Source of the DNA: Oxytricha trifallax | Taxonomy: Eukaryota > Ciliophora > Spirotrichea > Sporadotrichida > Oxytrichidae | Length of the DNA: 64,000 bases | Reading direction: 5' to 3' | NCBI GenBank assembly: GCA_000711775.1 | Contig: ARYC01001243.1 | Span: 58,293 to 122,292 of the forward strand | In this document: piece after piece, positions 57,150 to 64,000 of the stretch | How the letters are laid out: the number at the start of each line of letters is the position of its first letter | Position numbering within the stretch: position 1 is the stretch's first letter | Translations under genes and position numbers: made by a program | Notes under the pieces: generated by a model | Told to the model about the DNA's origin: nothing | The model's input: only the letters and a program-made list of their open reading frames with translations | The model's database searches: none

Positions 57150-58587
57150 TAATTTAATCAATCAAAATTAACTTTTGGATCATGTGGGAGAGGTCTAAAG
57201 TTTATCTTACTTAACCACAACTCTATCTACTCTTATGATATGTCTGATCTTGAGTTTGGATTTATTATTATTGACTCTTCCATTTGCTTCATTGAATGAG
57301 ACACTCTTGTTTTGTCTATAAATTGCTTGATTCATTCCTTAGCATCTTTCTCGCACCTTGTAGAGTAGTAATCGTTGCGAGGCATATCGCACTCTATTAT
57401 TATTATTTCTGTTAATAACCACACATCCCAATGTAAGTCTCCATCTCTCCAGTCTTCTCATTCTAGATAGTACCCTTGAGTACCCATTAAAATTCCAAGC
57501 CTTGATACTTCCACCCTTTAAGCTCTGTTGAAATAGATTATTGCTACTCTTACAGGTGAAAAGTTTAGCATTATATTTTCTGGCTTCAAATCTCTGTGAA
57601 CAAACCCTAACTTGTGAAGCTCTTTAATACCTTATACGTTCTGAGTTGCTATTTATGGGTTACTTATGATTCCTTTGATCTGTTATGAAATATCTTAGGG
57701 TCATTTAATAGAGTGGAAGTCTAAAAGCAACATAATCATTGACAAGGAGAACAGCATCTTAGCTTGATTAAGTAACTACACTCTTTGAACTTTGCTTGAG
57801 TGAGTACTTGATACTCATTTGTAAACTCCATATAATATTTATCATAACTTAAGAGATAGTTGAAGGGATATACCTTGTATGCGTATATATGATAATTGAT
57901 AACTTTCTTATCAAAGGAGTCTTTTAATATAAGGTAGCTTTTTATAGAGAAGTATCTAGGTCAATTTAAGCAAGAACTGTATTTTTCTTGCATTGAATCT
58001 TGATCCTAATTTCTATTATTTCAGAGGTCAGTTGATTGCGTGACTTCTTAACGTACTCTAACTCTCTCTCTTATTCAGACACTACGAACTTAGAATAATC
58101 CCTCGCTTTTCTTTTGTTAAGAAGCTTCAGCTCAACTTCATGATTCTAAACTTCTATATCTTTCTTATGAGCTTTAAATAGATGATTCTTTGAGTCTTTT
58201 GTATGAGAGTACTGCTTATGGCACTCAAAGCAATCATACTTTCCATCAACTTTGTCATGCTTTAAGTATACAGTAGGTTTAGCCTCCTTATGGACCTGTA
58301 CCAGCTAGATTTATGAGTGAAGTTTCTTTCACACTTCTCACAAAAATATACTTCAACTTCCTCTGCTTGAATGAAACTTAATTTCTAACTTTCTCCTCCT
58401 CTGTCTCCAACACACTTGTTTGCCATTTTTTTAATATTATTATTAATAACAGAGACCATAAGTGATAGCTCTGGTGGTTACTTAAGAAAGTTCATCTCAC
58501 AGCTATCACACTTTTATTGCTGCCAAAGGTAAGTCTCATTTAGTTTGATGGAAGTGCTGTTGTTTTTCTTAAAATGTTAGCGCTCAT
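57150..58587 (-). pseudogene. TBE B zinc-finger/kinase gene, decayed
   Basis: The start matches TBE C (MSANILRK, complement of 58585-58587). A Cys-rich region (KCDSCEMNF, CEKCERNFTHKSSW) is followed after a frameshift by a C2H2 finger (CFECHKQYSHTKDSKNHLFK), then a kinase-like half with GFVHRDLKPENIML, so the HRD Asp is kept here. The metal-binding position reads IIYFN where TBE C has IIDFN. At least two in-frame TGAs replace sense codons present in TBE C, one at 57332-57334. Not functional as it stands. Confidence 0.82.
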
Positions 58588-58762
58588 ATTTAAATTTGAA
58601 TTTAAAATTATAAAACTGCCTCTATAACTGAGAGCTTTGCAAGCCTACAAGTTTCAAGGGAAGTTCTTAGAGTATTAGAGAAGACATATGAGTGTTAAGA
58701 GACGATCCAGCACTAAATATGGGTGAGGAAGTAACCATTTTTACTTTCAACAATAAGTTAAT

Positions 58763-59265
58763 GGGGGGGGGGAAGTTTCCTGCACTCGAGGAAGTTTCCT
58801 GCACTTTTTTTTAATTTTATTTAAATTTTAATAAATTATATAAAAATTACAAAATTAAAAATTTGTATGACTCATTAATATTAAGAGGATATTTATACAT
58901 CATTTAAGTTGTTCAAAAAATTATAGTCTAACATTATTTAGGTAGGGAAAGAACATTATAAATTTAATTAAAATTTCTATAACAAATGGATACAATACTT
59001 ATAATTACTATGATAACAGAGAGAACAATATAATGGTTAATAGGCAGAAACCAACAAAAATCAGATGAAATATGCCAGTGTTGGAATCTGAAGAGAAAAA
59101 TTGACTAATAGGTTTAAAAATTATATCAATGAAATTAGTCTGTAAGTTGATTTATAATTAAAATTATAATTAATTTTATAGAAAAAAAAACTTTTAAAAA
59201 AGTGCAGGAAACTTCCCTAAAATATTTTTTTATCATAAACCGGTGCAGGAAACTTCCCCCCCCCC
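58763..59265. mobile_element. MITE, GTTTCCTGCAC family, copy 3, inside TBE B
   Basis: A G-run then GAAGTTTCCTGCAC at the left; GTGCAGGAAACTTC then a C-run at the right; a second GTTTCCTGCAC on each arm. The 8-bp target duplication AAGTTAAT is at 58755-58762 and 59266-59273. Non-coding, 503 bp. Confidence 0.93.
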
Positions 59266-59299
59266 AAGTTAATTATAGCACTTACATATTTAGGATGTG

Positions 59300-59450
59300 C
59301 ACCTAATTAAGTACGTACTACTTTAGGAGGTATTTTGTGATTTTATGATTTAAATTAGAGTGCTCCTAATTAATTATTTGCTTTAATTAATGCTCCAAAT
59401 TAAGTACTAGCATTAATTAAAGCTCCTAATTAAGTACTTACCAATTTAAA
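59300..59450. repeat. Short tandem-like repeats in TBE B
   Basis: Several copies of GCTCCTAATTAAGTAC and variants (GCTCCAAATTAAGTAC, CACCTAATTAAGTAC) between the kinase and 22-kDa genes. Related copies occur at 63840-64000 in TBE C. Confidence 0.75.
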
Positions 59451-59649
59451 TTTAAAAATATGGAACTATAACAGTAGAGATTGATATCAATCTCTCAAGT
59501 TTGAAACCAGTTTTCATAACCTTCTCCATATCCTTCTTAGAGGTTGACCTCCTATAGGATGCCCATATTTAATAGTAAGTTTTACAGAGGTATATAATTG
59601 AAATCAATAAACTTAAATTTGAATATCATTTCTTAGATCTGTAAACAAG

Positions 59650-60231
59650 ATGGAGTCAATGAATGATGCAATGAAAAGAGTGCAAGTACAAGAATTGATT
59701 AAGAGATTTAGAAGCAAGGAGGATTTGCATCGCTACCTGATGCAGCAAGGTAATGAAATCACAATAACAAATCTTTATTATGTAGTTGGTTTGTTCCTGC
59801 CAACGATGGAAGGTACTAAAATATCATTTCTAAAAGCCATACTCTGCGAAGAGAAGAAAGCATTAAAAACTTAAGATGTAAAGTTTGCAGAGATTCCAAT
59901 TTATCAAGAAATCTCAGTGACTAACTTAAATGATGATGCAATGAATGACCCAAAAGTTTCGCTGTACCTGCCAATTAAGAAGCAGTTGTCTAATAAACTT
60001 CCTGAAAAAAACTATTTCTTTGGCATACTTGCAACAATTAAAGGTGATTACTTGAATGAAATTATTCAAGAATCTCATAAGAAAAGGTACAGCATCTCTT
60101 CAGAAGATAAGGACAAACAAGGGATCAAGATAAGTGAGAGCTGGCTATCAGAACTGCAGAAGCACCCTTATATTTCAAGTAAGATTTGTAGCTTAACTCT
60201 TTAGAAAAATCTGGTACTGGCATCTTCTTGA
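59650..60231 (+). CDS. TBE B '22-kDa' protein
   Basis: ATG 59650 to TGA 60229-60231, 193 codons with two TAA/TAG Gln codons, so about 22 kDa as expected for this TBE protein. It starts MESMNDAMKRVQVQELIKRF and contains KNYFFGILATIKGDYL and WLSELQKHPYISSK, shared with element D. After the TGA a shifted frame continues with basic residues (KLHRERKSQTKYEVSKRLY), so the original protein may have been longer and lost its tail by a frameshift. Function unknown. Confidence 0.75.
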
Positions 60232-60299
60232 TGAAGGAATAGAGCAAGCTTCACAGAGAGCGAAAGTCGCAGACAAAGTATGAAGTTAGCAAGAGACTT

Positions 60300-60807
60300 T
60301 ATTCAAATATCTAGCTTCCAGAGTCAATGAATATAGATGGTGGAGCTGGCAGCAAGAGAAGTAACTTAGGAGAAGGGAAGCAAGAAGTAGAAGAAAAAAA
60401 GAGAAGCCAGCCCCTCTAAATAATTTTAAATATGACTTATATATTCATTAACTTAACTAAAAAACCTATTTATATACATTCACTCTCCCTTCTTTAGCAT
60501 ACTTTTAAGCCAACAAATTATCTACTCTCGTTGCTAAGCTTTTATTAAAGGGTACTGTATCGATAGGTAGGTCATGCATCAAGTGGTAGAGCAGCAGTTT
60601 CTTGTTATTTATGGCATTTTAATGGACCCCTGTAGAATTCAATTCCATTAAACTATGGGCTGTAAGGCACGTTGAACACTGGCGTTATTCTTAATTGTTC
60701 ATAACTCCTCCTTGTTTCTTTAGTCTTTTGAACAGAAAGATTATCAACGAATAGTATAATTTCTTATTCAGGGTATTTCTCTCTCAGCTGTTCTAAGAAC
60801 CTTATAT
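60300..60807. repeat. Inverted repeat, arm 1 (arm 2 at 61540-62048)
   Basis: About 508 bp covering the end of the 22-kDa region and the 3' half of the transposase gene. It is the reverse complement of 61540-62048 with no difference that I could see by eye and no length change. Confidence 0.85.
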
Positions 60808-61458
60808 ACTGCTCTGTCTTAATAGAGCGAGGATGAAGAACATTAGTTTTAAACCATCTTCCTCGCTAATTCCTCCAAGAATTGCCATTGTATATACTAT
60901 GACAATTTAGTCATATACCTCTATATTACCATGCCTCTTATTCCATGACTTCTAGATGAAAGTGTTGAAGGTAAACACAGTCTCTTCAGCAAGTATAAAC
61001 TTAATATTATTCTTTTAGGCTCTATGATTTTAATTATAAATATAATTTAGGTTATTGTTTAAAATAACAGAGTGAAATTTAATTACTCTCTTGTTACAAT
61101 GTACACCTTTATAAGAGATGCCATTTCGTTTATAAATGTTTTCAACAGATTATGCAGAGATCTTTATCTCAGGTAACTAGATGTGAGACATATTAACTCG
61201 TTAGTCGAGAGAGAAGTGAGCCCAATACTTCAAAGATTAATCATTAATAAGCTTTTATTCCTATAGTTATACTACTTTAAAGCAGTGTGAGTGAACAGTT
61301 GATGGAATGCGCTTTAAGAGCAGTGCAATTGATTTATAGTTCAGTATAGGTTTGACTTATTCACTGTATATATCACATCCATATCGCAGTTTATACACTA
61401 AATCTATATACTCTTCATCATAAATAGACCCCAAAAGCTTGCTATTTTTGTCTCGCAT
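60445..61458 (-). pseudogene. TBE B transposase, frameshifted
   Basis: ATG (complement of 61456-61458) starts MRDKNSKLLGSIYDEEY. The first catalytic region reads LAEETVFTFN, the second FVDNLSVQKTKET (DN present), the third YSPQFNGIEFYRGPLKC (Glu present). One base is missing between GGISEEDGLK and the HPRSIKTEQY block, and there is a second frameshift after KCH. Helix-rich N-terminus as in Tc1/mariner-type proteins. Confidence 0.85.
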
Positions 61459-61539
61459 TTAATTAATAACCCCAACACCTAACAAATTCCCTACAAATCA
61501 AAGCAATTAAAAAGCTCATTAAGGGGTTTTGGGGTTTTG

Positions 61540-61896
61540 ATATAAGGTTCTTAGAACAGCTGAGAGAGAAATACCCTGAATAAGAAATTATACTATTCGT
61601 TGATAATCTTTCTGTTCAAAAGACTAAAGAAACAAGGAGGAGTTATGAACAATTAAGAATAACGCCAGTGTTCAACGTGCCTTACAGCCCATAGTTTAAT
61701 GGAATTGAATTCTACAGGGGTCCATTAAAATGCCATAAATAACAAGAAACTGCTGCTCTACCACTTGATGCATGACCTACCTATCGATACAGTACCCTTT
61801 AATAAAAGCTTAGCAACGAGAGTAGATAATTTGTTGGCTTAAAAGTATGCTAAAGAAGGGAGAGTGAATGTATATAAATAGGTTTTTTAGTTAAGT
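61540..61896 (+). pseudogene. TBE A transposase, 3' part
   Basis: Encodes RFLEQLREKYPEQEIILFVD (second Asp), then FNVPYSPQFNGIEFYRGPLK (Glu). It carries the same frameshift after KCH as TBE B before LYHLMHDLPIDTVPFNKSL. Confidence 0.8.
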
Positions 61897-62068
61897 TAAT
61901 GAATATATAAGTCATATTTAAAATTATTTAGAGGGGCTGGCTTCTCTTTTTTTCTTCTACTTCTTGCTTCCCTTCTCCTAAGTTACTTCTCTTGCTGCCA
62001 GCTCCACCATCTATATTCATTGACTCTGGAAGCTAGATATTTGAATAAAAAAGTCTCTTACTACATCT
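61540..62068. mobile_element. TBE A, right part
   Basis: Resumes the transposase gene of TBE A exactly where 57046 left off, then runs into the 22-kDa gene in the opposite orientation until TBE C begins. Most of it is the second arm of the inverted repeat with TBE B. Confidence 0.75.
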
Positions 62069-62087
62069 TAAAAACCCCAAAACCCTT

Positions 62088-63674
62088 TCAGTAGTTTGAT
62101 TGAGTTTTTGATTGATAAAAGTAGACTATTAGGCATACTTTATTAGGGTTTTAATAGGGTTTATGTAGGGGTTTTATGTTTAAATATTAGTATTTTAAGT
62201 GAGTATAATAAGCGAGTTTTTAAAATATTTCACACAAACATAAGCTAACAGTCATGTGGCAGTTCTCTGAATTTTATCTTTCTAAGTTGATGTATGATTG
62301 TTTCAATTGTTTGTTAATTCTCTTAGCTTGGCTTGATAATAGTTGAGTATGCAAGTTCTCTGAGACCTCCATTTATTTTATTTTTATCGAATATTGTTTG
62401 ATTCTCTGCTTAGAATCTCTTTCTACCCTGCAGCTAAAGTAATCGTTTCTTGGCATGTCGCTCTCTATTATTATTACTGCTAGAGCCCAGATATTACATT
62501 AAGTGTCTCCATCTCTCTAATCCTCTCTCTCTGGAAAATATCCAGGAGTGCCGTATACATTTCCTTATGCAGAGGCTTGCACTCTTTGAGCTCTGTTGAA
62601 ATCAATAATATAAACTCTAAGAGCTGAAAGTTCATCATGATGTTCTCTGGCTTTAAGTCTCTATGAACATAACCTAGCTTGTGAAGCTCTTCAATCCTAT
62701 CAACTATCTGCTATACTATCTAGCTAATTTATCTCTGACATCTATTGTCAGATAATAATTCTCTGTAAGTCATTTCAAGCAAAGGAAGCCTGAAGGCTAC
62801 ATGATCTTTACCAAGTAAAATAGCATCAAGCTAGATGATATGCCTGCACTCATTTAACTTTGCCTTTTAAAGAGCATAATACTCATTAGAAAATTACATT
62901 TAGAACTTGTCATTAGCAAGGAAGTAATTGAAAGGATATATTTTATAAGCATATTAGTCATCAGTAATGACTCTCTTCTCTATATATCTTCAAGAGTGAG
63001 ATAGCTTTCTAGGCAAGAATCTAAGTCAATGATTTTTAATATAGGAATCTTATTGCCTCTATTTTAACCATGATTTTATTGATCTCAGAGACTGGAAAGT
63101 TCTTGACTGCTTTGTTCATTTTAACTTACTTCTAGACTTCAACTCTAAGAGACTCCTCTGGGTTTCTTGATCATCTCTTTTAGAGCAATCTATTCCCTGT
63201 AGGTTCATGAATAAATACAAAACTTTAATTGTGCTTTTTCTTTAAGTGCACTTTAAGGTCTCTAGTATGAGAATATGGCCTCTCACAGAACTCACAGCCA
63301 TACTTCCCATCTATCTTTTAATGCTAGAGATATAACCTTGGCATTTCGTTGTGTATATCTCTCAAGTGTCTCTTATAAGTTGACTTGTAAGGGAAAACTT
63401 TATTGCATTCTTTGTATTAATAGTCAACCTTGCCTGGTATTTATTAATGCTCTATGGCGGGTTGTTTAACCTCCTCTTCAATTTACACAGCTTCTATTAT
63501 AACCTCCTACTTAATTTATATTTAAATCTCAAAGTTAGACTGGTCAAAGTTGTCATAAGTAGGCTCCCACTGAGTACAAGCGTCTCTGGTCTCTACTTTT
63601 CATGGTTGCTGCAATGATAACTTTTATTAGCTTGATCCAAGTAATACCGCTCTTCTTAACAGGTTAGCGCTCAT
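62088..63674 (-). pseudogene. TBE C zinc-finger/kinase gene with a frameshift
   Basis: The start is MSANLLRRAVLLGSS (complement of 63672-63674). It includes a C2H2 finger CEFCERPYSHTRDLKVHLKK and a second finger-like segment with only one Cys (ECNKVFPYKSTYKRHL). The kinase part reads YVHRDLKPENIMMN, then after a one-base shift IIDFNRAQRV and VYGTPGYFPE (APE-like), so catalytic HRD and the metal-binding Asp are kept, with DFN in place of DFG. The frame stays open into the terminal repeat. Probably recently inactivated. Confidence 0.8.
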
Positions 63675-63839
63675 TTTAGTTTTCTGATATATTTTATTAT
63701 AATAATGATAAAATTTACCGAGATTAACTATTATAGTAGAGTATAAGACACTATGGTAGATTCTTTGCTGAGAGGAAAGAAAATTAATTAATCATAAAAG
63801 ACTGAAATTTGACATATTTTATGAGAATTTTATTCGTTT

Positions 63840-64000
63840 TAGTTAATTAAATTACTCCTAATGAAGTTTTGTTTCTCTAGGAGGTCCTCCAAATCAAGTT
63901 TGAACTTAATTTGGAGATAAAATTATTAAATTTAATCTGCTCCTAATTAAGTTTTAACCTTAAAATTTAACTCCTAATAAAGTTCGAACTTAATTTGGAG
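63840..64000. repeat. Short direct repeats in TBE C
   Basis: GAACTTAATTTGGAG twice and CTCCTAATTAAGTT/CTCCTAATAAAGTT variants, equivalent to the repeats at 59300-59450. Confidence 0.7.

Larger units (their letters stand above)
57047..61539. mobile_element. TBE B, complete telomere-bearing element inserted in TBE A
   Basis: The left end is CAAAACCCCTTAATGAGG; the right end is the inverse of CAAAACCCCAAAACCCC followed by TTAATGAG, with one more C4A4 unit. It carries the zinc-finger/kinase gene (minus), 22-kDa gene (plus) and transposase gene (minus). It is 4493 bp with an inserted MITE, or about 4 kb without it, the known TBE size. No 3-bp target duplication is seen: TBE A reads AGAGCAGT before it and ATATAAGG after it, which is simply the uninterrupted target. 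Confidence 0.9.
62069..64000. mobile_element. TBE C, left part (runs off the window)
   Basis: Begins AAAACCCCAAAACCC followed by a subterminal sequence different from TBE A and B (TTTCAGTAGTTTGATTGAG). The zinc-finger/kinase gene lies next to this end as in TBE B. Internal CTCCTAATTAAG-type repeats appear at 63840-64000. The remaining genes lie outside the window. Confidence 0.8.

Noticed and set aside
1-64000. Bacterial or standard-code genome with many short genes
   Set aside because: Under the standard code no known protein is complete, while TAA/TAG as Gln gives calpain, RdRP, aspartyl-protease and DDE transposase domains with spliceosomal introns.

Overview
The window is almost certainly germline (micronuclear) DNA of a spirotrichous ciliate of the Oxytricha/Stylonychia/Tetmemena group. 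Three lines of evidence support this. (1) Genes only read through if TAA and TAG mean Gln, and every good reading frame ends in TGA. (2) Genes are cut by short AT-rich insertions flanked by direct repeats of 3-10 bp (pointers). Removing the insert plus one repeat restores the frame exactly, which is how internal eliminated sequences (IESs) behave. The clearest cases are in a calpain gene, with more in an aspartyl-protease-like gene and a coiled-coil gene. (3) Transposons end in C4A4 telomere-like repeats and carry the three genes of telomere-bearing elements (TBEs): a DDE transposase, a '22 kDa' protein and a zinc-finger/kinase protein. I cannot name the species.

Layout. 1-4876: two plus-strand aspartyl-protease-like genes whose catalytic DTG motifs look lost. 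5962-11048: a plus-strand coiled-coil gene, one of whose IESs is a MITE. 11194-14369: a plus-strand calpain with Cys, His and Asn in place. 14963-26632 and 26805-41966: two tandem minus-strand RNA-dependent RNA polymerase (RdRP) genes. Copy 1 carries a MITE and an element with an IS1016/Merlin-like transposase fragment. Copy 2 is split by an apparently intact TBE-like transposon, a GC-rich insertion and a foldback element. 43355-44640: a minus-strand coiled-coil/low-complexity gene. 45757-55372: a plus-strand armadillo/importin-alpha-like gene broken by four large palindromic or terminal-inverted-repeat insertions, some nested. 56262-64000: a nest of at least three decaying TBEs, with a further MITE inside one of them.

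Taken together, host genes here are mosaics of coding blocks and removable DNA, and several IESs are still recognisable transposons. RdRP is a small-RNA enzyme and TBE transposases are known to take part in Oxytricha genome rearrangement, so an RdRP pair hosting a coding-competent TBE is notable, although no functional link is shown by sequence. No rRNA gene, tRNA gene, CRISPR array or bacterial-type operon was recognised. Gene ends given for multi-block genes are outer limits; not every internal intron or IES boundary was resolved.
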